A DNA stretch of 64,000 nt from an uncultured Candidatus Melainabacteria bacterium (GCA_934667125.1 CAKULF010000003.1:62001-126000); one strand, 5' to 3'. Counted from the stretch's first letter, positions 1-7,709 are shown. Notes: a model not told the origin generated them from the sequence alone. Program-made: numbers and translations.

Positions 1-149
1 TTTTGCTTGGAATTGACCAAATTCTTGATATGGGAAGAACAACCGTTAATTTAATTGGAAACTGCGTTGCAACAACGGTTGTAGCTAAATGGGAAAATGA
101 ATTTGATTATGACAAGATGAAAAAATTCATTAAATCCGAACAAGCTTAA
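1..149 (+). CDS. dicarboxylate/amino acid:cation symporter (DAACS/SDF family), C-terminal fragment
   Basis: The window opens inside a gene read in the frame starting at base 3 and ending at TAA 147-149. The 48 visible residues contain GIDQILDMGRT, then VNLIGN and VATTVVAKWE. This matches the last transmembrane region and tail of sodium- or proton-coupled C4-dicarboxylate/glutamate symporters (DctA/GltP type), where the GxDxxLDMxRT motif lies in the substrate and cation binding region. Substrate cannot be told from the fragment. The gene converges with the next one, with a single base between the stop codons. Confidence 0.75.
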   Translation, partial: LLGIDQILDMGRTTVNLIGNCVATTVVAKWENEFDYDKMKKFIKSEQA

Positions 150-150
150 A

Positions 151-705
151 TTATTCCAATATCCCTCGTTTAAGCTTTAAAAACTTAGGAAAATTGTCTT
201 CTTTGTCATACATATCTTGATTTAGCCAACGAGCAAGGAGTTTTCCGTTTTTGTCATATACAAATTCTTCTTCCTCGGAAGTTTCAAAAATTACCCCAAT
301 CAAGTTGCCATAGCGAGAATAGCTTAATATTCTTTTTGGAAATTTTGTTTCATTGTTTTGAATATCAACTTTTTCTAGGCTGCCTAGAATGTTGTAATAA
401 TAAGTGTTTTTAGGATTATCCTTGTAAGTAACAGCGTAAGACACTATAACTTCATTCAAATAAAACGGACAAAGAAATCTATCTTGTTGCTCGGTGATTT
501 TTTTGTTCATAAGCTCAAGATTTTGTTTTCTGTTTTTATCACGAAGAAAATCTTCAAAAGCAACTCTATCAATTTTTTTATAAACTCCTTTAAATGCCTC
601 AATTTTGGCGGAATTTTCATCATATTTAATAGAAGCTTCTAAGTTTTGAGCGTTTGCTTGGCTTAAAAATAAGCTAAACATTATAAAAAATAGTACTTTT
701 TTCAA
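151..705 (-). CDS. secreted protein of unknown function
   Basis: A 184-residue protein whose first 20 residues form a clear Sec signal peptide (MKK, hydrophobic core, then cleavage near SQANAQN). I do not recognise the mature part. It is charged and contains YSRYGNLIGVIFET and EEFVYDKNGKLLARWL, which resemble beta-strand repeats in envelope proteins. The start is TTG, chosen because AAGGAGAG lies just upstream and the codon follows the miaA stop by two bases. It is the last gene of a three-gene minus-strand operon with miaA and a membrane protein. It probably acts in the periplasm or on the surface. Confidence 0.6.
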   Translation of the reverse strand: MKKVLFFIMFSLFLSQANAQNLEASIKYDENSAKIEAFKGVYKKIDRVAFEDFLRDKNRKQNLELMNKKITEQQDRFLCPFYLNEVIVSYAVTYKDNPKNTYYYNILGSLEKVDIQNNETKFPKRILSYSRYGNLIGVIFETSEEEEFVYDKNGKLLARWLNQDMYDKEDNFPKFLKLKRGILE

Positions 706-707
706 AA

Positions 708-1571
708 TTACTCTCCTTGTTCGATTTTTTGAACAATGTCTTTTAATCCTGTTATAGTTTGAATTTTATCATTATTTCTAAAATATGTCATTTGTCTTTT
801 TGCAAAATTTCTTGTGTGTTGCTTGATTTTTTCAACTGCAACATTTGTATTGTTGTTTTCGATAAATTCCCGATAGCCGATTGTGTTTTTAATAACCAAA
901 GAAGATGGATATTTTTCCATATTCCTTTGAAATTCTTGATACAAGCCCATATCCATCATAATATCAACCCTTGTGTTAATCCTATCATAGAGAGTTTTTC
1001 TATCGAGCTCGGGCATAAACCAAACAGCGTCATATTTTTTGTTTTCTTCTCTTTTGTATTGAGAAATGGGCATATTGAGCGCTTCGCACATTTCAATTGA
1101 GCGAATTATTTTATCTTTATTGTTAAAATGAATTTCGCTCGCTCTTTTTGGGTCAATTTTGTTTAATTTTTCCCATAACTCGCTTGTTTCAAGCTTTTCT
1201 AGTTCATCTCTTAATTCTTTATTTTTTGAACTTTTTGGAAGAGCTAAATCCCCCAATAGGGCTTTGATATAAAACCAAGTTCCGCCGCAAATTATTATAT
1301 TTTTTTCTGTTGAATTTATAATCCCTTGCGAAAGCTCGACAAAATCGCCTGCTGAAAAATCTTCTGTCGGATTTTTTATATCAATTAAATGATGAACGAC
1401 ATTATCTTGTTCTTTTGCTGTTGGTTTTGCGCTTACGATATCTAAATCTTTATAAACAATTCTTGAATCTGCGCAAATGATTTCGGCATTATACTTCTTT
1501 GCCAGCTGAATTGATAATTTCGTCTTGCCCGAAGCTGTCGGACCCGTTAGAACTATTATTTTTTGCTTCAT
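708..1571 (-). CDS. miaA: tRNA dimethylallyltransferase
   Basis: A 287-residue MiaA, which adds a dimethylallyl group to adenosine 37 of tRNAs reading UNN codons. The N-terminal P-loop GPTASGKT lies at residues 10-17. It is followed by the family motif ADSRIVYKDLDIVSAKPT near residue 35, a variant of the usual DSxQVYxxxDIGTAKP, and by the GGTWFYIKALL segment. Length is close to the family norm of about 300. The P-loop is so near the start that initiation cannot be much further downstream, so the 83-base overlap with the upstream membrane-protein gene is real unless that gene is frameshifted. Confidence 0.93.
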   Translation of the reverse strand: MKQKIIVLTGPTASGKTKLSIQLAKKYNAEIICADSRIVYKDLDIVSAKPTAKEQDNVVHHLIDIKNPTEDFSAGDFVELSQGIINSTEKNIIICGGTWFYIKALLGDLALPKSSKNKELRDELEKLETSELWEKLNKIDPKRASEIHFNNKDKIIRSIEMCEALNMPISQYKREENKKYDAVWFMPELDRKTLYDRINTRVDIMMDMGLYQEFQRNMEKYPSSLVIKNTIGYREFIENNNTNVAVEKIKQHTRNFAKRQMTYFRNNDKIQTITGLKDIVQKIEQGE

Positions 1572-2355
1572 AATAGTTAAATATTAGCATAATAACGCAA
1601 CAGATAAAATAAATATAAATAAATAATAATATAACGCCTAAAATGAAATTGTTTCCGATAAACCCTCTTATAACCGTTAAAACGAAGTAAACAAGGTAAA
1701 TTGCTAAATAAATTCCTAATGTTTTAAAGAAATTTTTAAATGTGAAGCAAATTGATGTATATATTGATTTGATTGGGTTTAGAAGAATGTTTGCTTTTGT
1801 TTCAAAAACGATAGCAGGGAAATAAAACATGGTTATATAGTTGAAAATCGCTCCTGCTATGATAAAGCAGAATTGCCAACCGTATAAAATATATTTTTGG
1901 TTGTCGTTTAAATTGTTAATATAATCAAGCGGACTCATATTTTGATTTAGGCTCATCATATCCCTAAAAATGAAGTCCAATCTTCCAAAGCATTTAGCCG
2001 CAATGAAACTTGCTAAAACGATAACTGCCAAAAATGAAACTATATAAGTAATTAAACCGAAAGAAATCGGAACAATATTTTTTCCAACACCCTCTAAAAA
2101 GATGGGGAAATATTTTTTGTCTTTATCTATTTCTTTATTTGTATTTTCTTTTAAAATTTGGCACCAGCCCGCAAAAAAGCAACTGCAAAAGAAAAATGCG
2201 CATAAAATTAAAATCATTCCGACAACAGGAATTCTAGCGTACGCTATAAATGGCGCAAGAAGATTGATTGCAATTAAAAATAGCACCAAATATAAAGTAA
2301 TAGCAGGCGTATTCACTATTGTTTTGTAAGATTTTTTAACTAATTCAACTATCAT
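1489..2355 (-). CDS. multi-pass membrane protein of unknown function
   Basis: A 288-residue integral membrane protein with about six hydrophobic segments (roughly residues 18-38, 43-65, 95-118, 157-178, 205-228 and 235-262). There are soluble loops between them and a polar tail. I do not assign a family; the layout resembles small DUF975-like or glycerophosphodiesterase-associated membrane domains, but that is only a resemblance. GAGGAAAA precedes the ATG. The last 27 residues are encoded inside the start of miaA in another frame, so the two genes are probably translationally linked. It diverges from the thymidylate-kinase pair. Confidence 0.6.
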   Translation of the reverse strand: MIVELVKKSYKTIVNTPAITLYLVLFLIAINLLAPFIAYARIPVVGMILILCAFFFCSCFFAGWCQILKENTNKEIDKDKKYFPIFLEGVGKNIVPISFGLITYIVSFLAVIVLASFIAAKCFGRLDFIFRDMMSLNQNMSPLDYINNLNDNQKYILYGWQFCFIIAGAIFNYITMFYFPAIVFETKANILLNPIKSIYTSICFTFKNFFKTLGIYLAIYLVYFVLTVIRGFIGNNFILGVILLFIYIYFICCVIMLIFNYYEAKNNSSNGSDSFGQDEIINSAGKEV

Positions 2356-2448
2356 TTTTCCTCTTTTTTCGCTTGTTTGATTTACAAATTTTCTTAAATA
2401 TTCTATTATTAAATATAGTATTTAAAAATTAAAATTACAAGGTATAAA

Positions 2449-3135
2449 ATGTTAAGATTTTCAAAGAAACATAACTATAAAGGTGTACTAATTTGCGTCG
2501 AAGGTATTGATGGGAGCGGAAAATCAACCCAAATAGAATTGTTACACAGTTGGTTGAAAAATTCTAAAATTGATACAATTTTAACTCAATGGAATTCTTC
2601 TGAATTAATTGCAAACACAACCAAAAAAGCAAAAAAGAAAAACCTTCTGTCAGGAAGAACGTTTTCGCTTCTTCATGCGGTTGATTTTGCAGATAGATTA
2701 GAGCGAACAATCAAACCTGCGCTTAAAGCTGGATTTGTTGTTTTGGCGGATAGATACGTCTATACTGCGTTTGCTCGTGATGTTGCTCGTGAGGTTGAAC
2801 CTCGATGGGTTAGAAATATGTATTCTTTTGCAATTAAACCTGATATAACTTTTTATTTTGAAGTTAGTCCAAAAGATAGCCTAGAGCGCATTTGCTCCAA
2901 TCGTCAACCAAAATATTACGAAGCAGGTATGGATATGAAATTATCCAATAATCCATATAAAAGCTATGTTTTGTTCCAAAATCGAATTGTTGAAGAGTAT
3001 AAAAAAATGGTTGATGAGTTTGATTTGATTAAAATTGACGCAACCGAATCAATCCACAACAAGCAAAAATTTATCAGACAAAAAGTTGTAGAATTATTAA
3101 AAGAACATAAAATTTTAAAAGGTGAAAATGAATAA
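2449..3135 (+). CDS. thymidylate kinase-like protein, first of a tandem pair
   Basis: A 228-residue P-loop nucleoside monophosphate kinase of the thymidylate kinase type, expected to phosphorylate dTMP with ATP. The P-loop EGIDGSGKST sits near residue 20. The segment FADRLERTIKPALKAGFVVL near residue 85, followed by DRYVYTAFARD, corresponds to the DRY motif that positions the substrate. ACAAGG lies six bases before the ATG. Its last eight bases overlap the next gene, a clear paralogue, so the pair is co-translated. Either copy could be the essential dTMP kinase; the other may act on a different nucleotide. Confidence 0.8.
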   Translation: MLRFSKKHNYKGVLICVEGIDGSGKSTQIELLHSWLKNSKIDTILTQWNSSELIANTTKKAKKKNLLSGRTFSLLHAVDFADRLERTIKPALKAGFVVLADRYVYTAFARDVAREVEPRWVRNMYSFAIKPDITFYFEVSPKDSLERICSNRQPKYYEAGMDMKLSNNPYKSYVLFQNRIVEEYKKMVDEFDLIKIDATESIHNKQKFIRQKVVELLKEHKILKGENE

Positions 3136-3790
3136 AAGTATAAATCACGGTTTTGACGGGTTATTAATCGTTGTTGAAGGGACTGATGGTGCTGGAAAAT
3201 CAACGCACGTCAACATGTTAGCGCAATATATTAAAGATAAATGTTATGGCTGTACGGTTTCAGAATGGAAAACTTCAAGACTTATATCGGGTGTCATTAA
3301 TGAAGCAAAAGAAAGAAATATGTTAAATACCACGACTTTTTCTTTGTTGTACGCAGCTGATTACACAGACAGGCTTGAAAACGAGATAATTCCTGCTCTA
3401 AAGGCTGGTTTTGTTGTGTTGATGGATAGGTATATCTATACAGCTTATGTTCGTGATTCGGTTAGAGGACATGATATCAATTGGGTTAAAAACCTTTATA
3501 GTTTTGCTCCAAAGCCTGATTTGGTATTTTATTTGGATGTTCCTGTTGAAACATTGATTAAAAGATTGATAGCAAAAAATGGCGCTCTTGATTATTTTGA
3601 ATCAGGTCGTGATATCGGACTTTCAACGGACATTTATAAAAGTTTTGAAATATATCAAAAACGATGTTTGGATGAATATAAAAAGTTGATTAAAGAATAT
3701 GGATTTGTGAAAATTGATGGAACACAGGATATATCTGAAATTCACAATCAACTGAAATTAAAAATTGATGAATTATTAGAAACTATTTAG
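3128..3790 (+). CDS. thymidylate kinase-like protein, second of a tandem pair
   Basis: A paralogue of the preceding kinase, 220 residues from the ATG at 3128. It has P-loop EGTDGAGKST, then YTDRLENEIIPALKAGFVVL, and DRYIYTAYVRD as the DRY motif. I prefer ATG 3128 over GTG 3122 because the GTG forms part of the AAGGTG ribosome binding site. The start codon overlaps the upstream stop (ATGAATAA), typical of translational coupling. Both P-loops look intact, so neither copy is obviously dead. They could be two enzymes of different specificity or subunits of a heterodimer; sequence alone does not decide. A terminator hairpin follows. Confidence 0.8.
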   Translation: MNKSINHGFDGLLIVVEGTDGAGKSTHVNMLAQYIKDKCYGCTVSEWKTSRLISGVINEAKERNMLNTTTFSLLYAADYTDRLENEIIPALKAGFVVLMDRYIYTAYVRDSVRGHDINWVKNLYSFAPKPDLVFYLDVPVETLIKRLIAKNGALDYFESGRDIGLSTDIYKSFEIYQKRCLDEYKKLIKEYGFVKIDGTQDISEIHNQLKLKIDELLETI

Positions 3791-3816
3791 TTTTTATTTT
3801 TTATTTTAATAAATTA

Positions 3817-3846
3817 AAAAACCCTGAAAACTTAATTTCAGGGTTT
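3817..3846. terminator. bidirectional rho-independent terminator
   Basis: AAAACCCTGAAA pairs with TTTCAGGGTTTT around a short loop, with A and T runs on either side. It can end both the kinase pair on the plus strand and the convergent GT35 gene on the minus strand. Confidence 0.85.
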
Positions 3847-3867
3847 TATTATATTTCAAGATTTATC

Positions 3868-5562
3868 TTATTTGATGTTTGAATAAGTCCAAGCATCTTG
3901 GTTTGGAGCTTCAAAAGTTCCAGTTACTTGGTTTTCTTCTTGACCTGCTTGAGCGCCACCGTGAGCGATTGGTTTGTATACTCGATTGAAGTATTCAATA
4001 ACCATTCTGTCTGAGTTGAAGTATCCTTCAGCTGTTCTCATAGCTTGACGCATTAAACGAGCCCATTCTTTTTTGTTATCATAGTATGTTGGAATGATTT
4101 CGTTTTCAAGAGTGTTCATGATGAATCTGTGGTCTTTCCAGTGTCTTTCTTGCCATGGAATATCATCATCTAATCCTGGGTATTCAACAGTGTAACCATT
4201 GATTCCCGGGAATGTACCTTCAACTGTCCAACCATCATAGATTGAGAAGTGAACAGCACCGTTCATGTTAGCTGACATACCTGAAGTACCAGAAGCTTCC
4301 AATGGTCTTGTTGGTGTGTTTAACCAAATATCTGAACCTTTTTTAAGTTTAGCTGATAAAGCTAACTCATAACCAGGAAGAACAACCATATTTTTCATAT
4401 TATATGATTTTTTCAAAATGTTGTTGAATGTTTCTTTACCCATTGTATCGTCTGGGTGGAATTTACCTGCGAAAATTAATTGAACTTTGTTTTCATTTAA
4501 TAGTTTAGAAATTCTATCTTCATCCATTAAAATTAACCAAGCACGTTTGTAATCTGCAAATCTTCTTGCCCAAGTGATTGTTAATACGTTTGGATCGAAG
4601 CGTTTTCCTTGAGTATCAGAAATGTATTGGAATAAATCTTTTTTCATTTCATATTTAGCATCAAGTAATTCTTTTTCTGTTTTTGCTTTAGCAATTCTTT
4701 CATCTTGCCAGTAGTGTAGGTTAACAGCGTTTGTGATTGCTCTGATTGGACATCTGTCTTTAACCCATTCCCACATTTTGTTTGCAACTAAGCCGTGAAG
4801 TTGAGAAACTGCGTTTGCAATTCTTGACATTCTTAAAGCTGCAACTGTTAGAGAGAAGTTTTCTCCGCCTAATTCAACAGCTGTTTCTCTTGAACAACCA
4901 GCAAAGAAGCCAGCTTCTACTAATGTATCAACCCAGTGTACTTCGTTACCTGCTGGAACAGGAGTGTGAGTAGTGAATACAGTTTTTTGTCTAACTGCTT
5001 TAAGGTCGCCATTGTATTGATTTAACAATTCAAATGCAGCAGGAAGAGCGTGACCTTCGTTTAAGTGGATAACATCGAAGTTATATCCAACTGCTTGAAG
5101 AACTCTGATACCGCCGATACCAAGAACTGTTTCTTGAGCAACACGGATTTTTTCATCTCCGTCGTATAATTTGTGAGTAATTTTTCTAGCCCATTCGCTG
5201 TTGCCTTCAACATCTGTTGTTAATAAATAGATTGGGCAAGTTCCGAATAAGTCTGCTTCAACTTTGTAAGCTTTAACAATAACATCTTCACCGAAGATTT
5301 TTAAAGTTGTTGAAATGTTTAAATCTGTTAAGAAGTCATAATGTTTTCTAGTATAAGCTACTTCAACATTACCGTCTTCGCCAATTCTTTGATCATAATA
5401 ACCATAAGACCATAACATTGTAACACCAACCATAGGCATTTGAAGATATCCAGCTGATTGCATATGAGAACCTGCTAAGAATCCCAAACCACCTGAGTAT
5501 GTTGCTAGTGATTGGTCAATTGCAATTTCCATAGAAAAATATGCTACGTTTGGTAAAGCCAT
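3868..5562 (-). CDS. GT35 alpha-glucan phosphorylase-like protein lacking the cofactor lysine
   Basis: A 564-residue protein of the short alpha-glucan phosphorylase group (GT35). The N-terminus VAYFSMEIAIDQSLATYSGGLGFLAG is typical (quoted from residue 6, split here as VAYFSMEIAIDQ and TYSGGLGFLAG). WARRFADYKRAW is the basic motif of the C-terminal GT-B domain. The family carries the pyridoxal-phosphate lysine in GTSGMKA; here the sequence reads PLEASGTSGMSANMNGA, so serine replaces lysine. If the alignment holds, ordinary phosphorolysis is doubtful, and the protein may be a transferase or binding protein of glycogen metabolism. It has a likely partner in the GH57 branching enzyme at 49-51 kb. 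AAGGAT precedes the start. Confidence 0.8.
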   Translation of the reverse strand: MALPNVAYFSMEIAIDQSLATYSGGLGFLAGSHMQSAGYLQMPMVGVTMLWSYGYYDQRIGEDGNVEVAYTRKHYDFLTDLNISTTLKIFGEDVIVKAYKVEADLFGTCPIYLLTTDVEGNSEWARKITHKLYDGDEKIRVAQETVLGIGGIRVLQAVGYNFDVIHLNEGHALPAAFELLNQYNGDLKAVRQKTVFTTHTPVPAGNEVHWVDTLVEAGFFAGCSRETAVELGGENFSLTVAALRMSRIANAVSQLHGLVANKMWEWVKDRCPIRAITNAVNLHYWQDERIAKAKTEKELLDAKYEMKKDLFQYISDTQGKRFDPNVLTITWARRFADYKRAWLILMDEDRISKLLNENKVQLIFAGKFHPDDTMGKETFNNILKKSYNMKNMVVLPGYELALSAKLKKGSDIWLNTPTRPLEASGTSGMSANMNGAVHFSIYDGWTVEGTFPGINGYTVEYPGLDDDIPWQERHWKDHRFIMNTLENEIIPTYYDNKKEWARLMRQAMRTAEGYFNSDRMVIEYFNRVYKPIAHGGAQAGQEENQVTGTFEAPNQDAWTYSNIK

Positions 5563-5820
5563 AATTTTATCCTTTTAATACTAATAACTTTTACTAAAAT
5601 ATTAACACAAATATTTCTGAAGCCAAAAATAATTCTTTAGTGTTAATTATTTTGCTCTATTAATTATATAAAAAAAATATTTTCTGTAAACTGTTATGTT
5701 AAGTTTTTTTTCGCTTGAGGGGAATGAAATGCGTTAAAAATCCTTTTATGACTAGGTTTATCTCGATTTTACTTGCATATTCACTATTTTTGTTTTTATG
5801 ATATTATTAATATAGAATAT
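5563..5820. other. AT-rich intergenic stretch before the tRNA repeats
   Basis: No convincing gene is seen. It carries the leader of the GT35 gene and, next to the repeats, TATTAATATAGAATAT, which could supply a -10 for the repeat/tRNA-Pro transcript. A 25-codon hydrophobic open frame at 5724-5801 begins just after GAGGGG but is poorly spaced; I do not call it. Confidence 0.5.
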
Positions 5821-6070
5821 CGGGACGTAGCAGGGACCCCATTCAATCGTAAATCTCTATGATTTGAATAAATTAAAATACCAATGGGGGTGCGCAAGTT
5901 CCGAAAAGCTCATAGAAATCGTAAATTTAAAATTGCATAGAATATCGGGACGTAGCAGGGACCCCATTCAATCGTAAATCTCTATGATTTGAATAAATTA
6001 AAATACCAATGGGGGTGCGCAAGTTCCGAAAAGCTCATAGAAATCGTAAATTTAAAATTGCATAGAATAT
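5821..6070 (+). repeat. two tandem 125-bp repeats carrying both ends of tRNA-Pro
   Basis: Two essentially identical units, 5821-5945 and 5946-6070, run directly into the true tRNA. Each begins with CGGGACGTAGC, the first 11 bases of the tRNA. Each also contains GTTCCGA, the last bases of its acceptor arm, 84 bases from the unit start. Between them lies unrelated sequence with the complementary arms CCCCATT and AATGGGG. Each unit could thus fold as a long hairpin closed by the tRNA-like pair CGGGAC/GTTCCG. It also repeats the bases just before the tRNA (TAGAATAT), so it may carry a copy of the tRNA promoter. There is no T-arm, so it is not a normal tRNA. It is either a tRNA relic or a structured RNA. 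Confidence 0.9.
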
Positions 6071-6144
6071 CGGGACGTAGCGCAGCTTGGTAGCGTACTA
6101 CCTTGGGGTGGTAGGGGTCGCAGGTTCAAATCCTGTCGTTCCGA
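6071..6144 (+). tRNA. tRNA-Pro (anticodon GGG)
   Basis: The cloverleaf can be drawn by hand. The acceptor is CGGGACG with CGTTCCG, the D-arm is GCGC with GCGT, and the anticodon arm is CTACC, loop TTGGGGT, GGTAG. The T-arm is GCAGG, TTCAAAT, CCTGT, followed by discriminator A. The anticodon GGG reads proline codons CCC and CCU. CCA is not encoded. It is the only tRNA I found in the window and is embedded in repeats of its own flanks. Confidence 0.95.
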
Positions 6145-6357
6145 TATTTTTTAATTTTAATTTTTCTTTCCAATCGACAGGATTAAGCCTTACGTAAATG
6201 TAACGTTTTTTACGCTTACGCTAAAAACTAACATTTGCATACTGAACTTGTAAGACTTATTCTTCGCCAACAATTTCAGCATCGTTCCGATATTTTTAAT
6301 TTCATTAAAATTCCATTAAACAGGATTAAGCCTTACGTAAACGTAACGTTTTTTACT
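6136..6357 (+). repeat. imperfect duplication of the tRNA-Pro 3' end and downstream flank
   Basis: TCGTTCCGATATTTTT at the tRNA 3' end recurs at 6282. The downstream segment ACAGGATTAAGCCTTACG with its tail GTAACGTTTTTTAC occurs at about 6177-6213 and again at 6320-6355. The copies are offset by about 145 bases and have diverged slightly. The layout suggests past insertion and deletion or slippage at the tRNA 3' end, as at attachment sites, but no integrase is adjacent. Confidence 0.7.
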
Positions 6358-6492
6358 TTAATTTAATATCTTTTCGATATTAAAAATTGCGTCATTTGGT
6401 TTTATTTTATAGCAAGTGTAAATATATGAAATTGTCATACTAAAGAATGTTATTAGAAAACAAATTATAATTATTTTTTCATTCTTGTTCAT
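6358..6492 (-). CDS. 44-residue single-pass membrane protein
   Basis: A short gene four bases downstream of the pilin-like gene and probably in its operon. From ATG 6492, preceded by AAAAGGA at good spacing, it encodes MNKNEKIIIICFLITFF, a membrane span to about residue 25, then a short polar tail. A longer reading into the pilin gene is open, but the ribosome site favours this start. Function is unknown; it might anchor or assist the pilin-like protein. Confidence 0.5.
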   Translation of the reverse strand: MNKNEKIIIICFLITFFSMTISYIYTCYKIKPNDAIFNIEKILN

Positions 6493-6496
6493 TAGA

Positions 6497-7273
6497 TTAT
6501 TCCTTTTCTTGAATACTTTTTTCAAGCCATTCATTTGCTCTTGCACCTAAAATAATTTTCCCGTCAACTCGAATGCCATAGCCAAAGGGGTCTTCGCCTT
6601 GATTAATTCCATCAACATCCATACAAAAAACCTTATATACAAAATAAAATCCATTTGTAAAATGTAAACAAGGTTCAGCGTTTGTTGCATATCCGTTTCC
6701 GTCCCATACATCATAATAATTATTTATAGCTTTTTTGCTGCAGCCTTTTGTATCACTGTATACCACTTTTCCAAAAGGATAAGTTGGGTCTATTTCTCTA
6801 AAAATTATTCCATCTATCGTATTTATTTGGTTGTAAGCTATGTTTTTATTGTTTGTTTTACAGACCGTATCTAAATGCTTGGCTATATCCCAATATGCAG
6901 TGTCTGTTTTGTCTATTGTATGAAGAATAGTTACAAGTCCATCTCCCACATTATTCGTGTCAATATTAACATTGGCTTGCAATTTGCATATTTTGTCTTT
7001 AGTGTTTAGAATATCTGCTATTGAATTACAAAAATAATTAGATTCTTCAACATAGCTCCCATCCGCCTTAACTCCCAAATCCCCGTCTTTATAATATTTA
7101 TCAGACGTCACCAACTCATTAATTACCTTAGCCAGTGTTGCATTCCCCTTTTTAAACTTCATCACATTTTCATTTGGAACATTATTAAACGCAACAGGCA
7201 GTAAAATTGAAGTAATAACCCCAATAACAGTTAGCGCTATCATAATTTCAGCTAATGTAAAACCTTTTTTCAA
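6497..7273 (-). CDS. type IV pilin / pseudopilin-like protein
   Basis: A 258-residue protein with the class III prepilin leader KKGFTLAEIMIALTVIG. Prepilin peptidase would cut after the glycine, leaving methylated Phe1 and Glu5 at the head of a hydrophobic helix. The mature domain contains four or more cysteines and DGNGYATN, and does not match a named pilin. Such proteins form type IV pili or type II secretion pseudopili across the outer membrane. The start is TTG with AAAGGGA upstream. No pilus assembly genes are nearby, so it is an orphan pilin locus. Confidence 0.8.
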   Translation of the reverse strand: MKKGFTLAEIMIALTVIGVITSILLPVAFNNVPNENVMKFKKGNATLAKVINELVTSDKYYKDGDLGVKADGSYVEESNYFCNSIADILNTKDKICKLQANVNIDTNNVGDGLVTILHTIDKTDTAYWDIAKHLDTVCKTNNKNIAYNQINTIDGIIFREIDPTYPFGKVVYSDTKGCSKKAINNYYDVWDGNGYATNAEPCLHFTNGFYFVYKVFCMDVDGINQGEDPFGYGIRVDGKIILGARANEWLEKSIQEKE

Positions 7274-7393
7274 AATATCCCTTTATCTGATTACATTTTA
7301 TTACATTTATGTGTAATATTGCACATAATTCATGATATTAGCACATATCTTTTATTTTTACAAATAAAATGCAATGCTATTAATGAGGTTAAA

Positions 7394-7603
7394 ATGTCCG
7401 TTAGAGAAGATGTAAAACAATTGCTTGCAAAAGAAGCCAAAACAATGACTTGGCTTGCTGGTGAGATGTCTAAAATTTCAAATAAGAAATATACAATGAA
7501 ATCTATTTCAGATAAACTGGCAAGAAAAACTCTTCAATACGAAGAATTTATCTTAATTTTAAAAATTCTAGGTTACGAAATGGTTTTTAAGAAAAATAAT
7601 TAA
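7394..7603 (+). CDS. small protein, possible DNA-binding helix-turn-helix
   Basis: A 69-residue protein from ATG 7394, chosen because GAGG lies six bases upstream; an earlier in-frame start lacks a ribosome site. MSVREDVKQLLAKEAKTMTW is followed by ISDKLARKTLQYEEFILILK. The pattern suggests a compact helical fold like the small LLM/XRE-type helix-turn-helix proteins of low-G+C genomes (DUF6471-like). The family is not certain. It is monocistronic and closes with a strong hairpin terminator. Confidence 0.6.
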   Translation: MSVREDVKQLLAKEAKTMTWLAGEMSKISNKKYTMKSISDKLARKTLQYEEFILILKILGYEMVFKKNN

Positions 7604-7613
7604 TTAACACACT

Positions 7614-7637
7614 AAAAAAGCTCCGAAAGGAGCTTTT
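7614..7637. terminator. bidirectional rho-independent terminator
   Basis: AAAAGCTCC, loop GAAA, GGAGCTTTT with flanking A/T runs. It ends the small plus-strand gene, and on the minus strand it ends a candidate small RNA or the coaE transcript. Confidence 0.9.
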
Positions 7638-7703
7638 AATCAACGATTAAACCATAATCATATAGGGGTGGTCGAAAGATTTTAACCTCACGAACTACGT
7701 CCT
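7614..7703 (-). ncRNA. candidate ~90-nt small RNA downstream of coaE
   Basis: On the minus strand a TATAAT sits just after the coaE stop. The predicted RNA contains ATAGG pairing with CCTAT around an inner GGTT/GACC stem. It then has a perfect TTTAATC-GTT-GATTAAA hairpin, and ends in the AAAAGCTCC/GGAGCTTTT terminator. Promoter, two internal helices and a terminator make an independent RNA plausible. It could instead be only the structured 3' end of coaE mRNA. I do not match it to a known family. Confidence 0.4.
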
Positions 7704-7709
7704 ATGTAT

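Noticed and set aside
759..1100. A 113-codon open frame on the plus strand.
   Set aside because: Lies wholly inside miaA on the other strand and shows no ribosome site or protein-like pattern.
5724..5801. A 25-codon frame beginning MKCVKNPFMTRF with a hydrophobic tail just after GAGGGG.
   Set aside because: The ribosome site is too close to the ATG, there is no antisense RNA or promoter, and codons are unconvincing.
5815..6070. Possible CRISPR array or insertion sequence in the repeats before tRNA-Pro.
   Set aside because: Only two 125-bp units without spacers, no cas genes, no transposase and no inverted-repeat ends.
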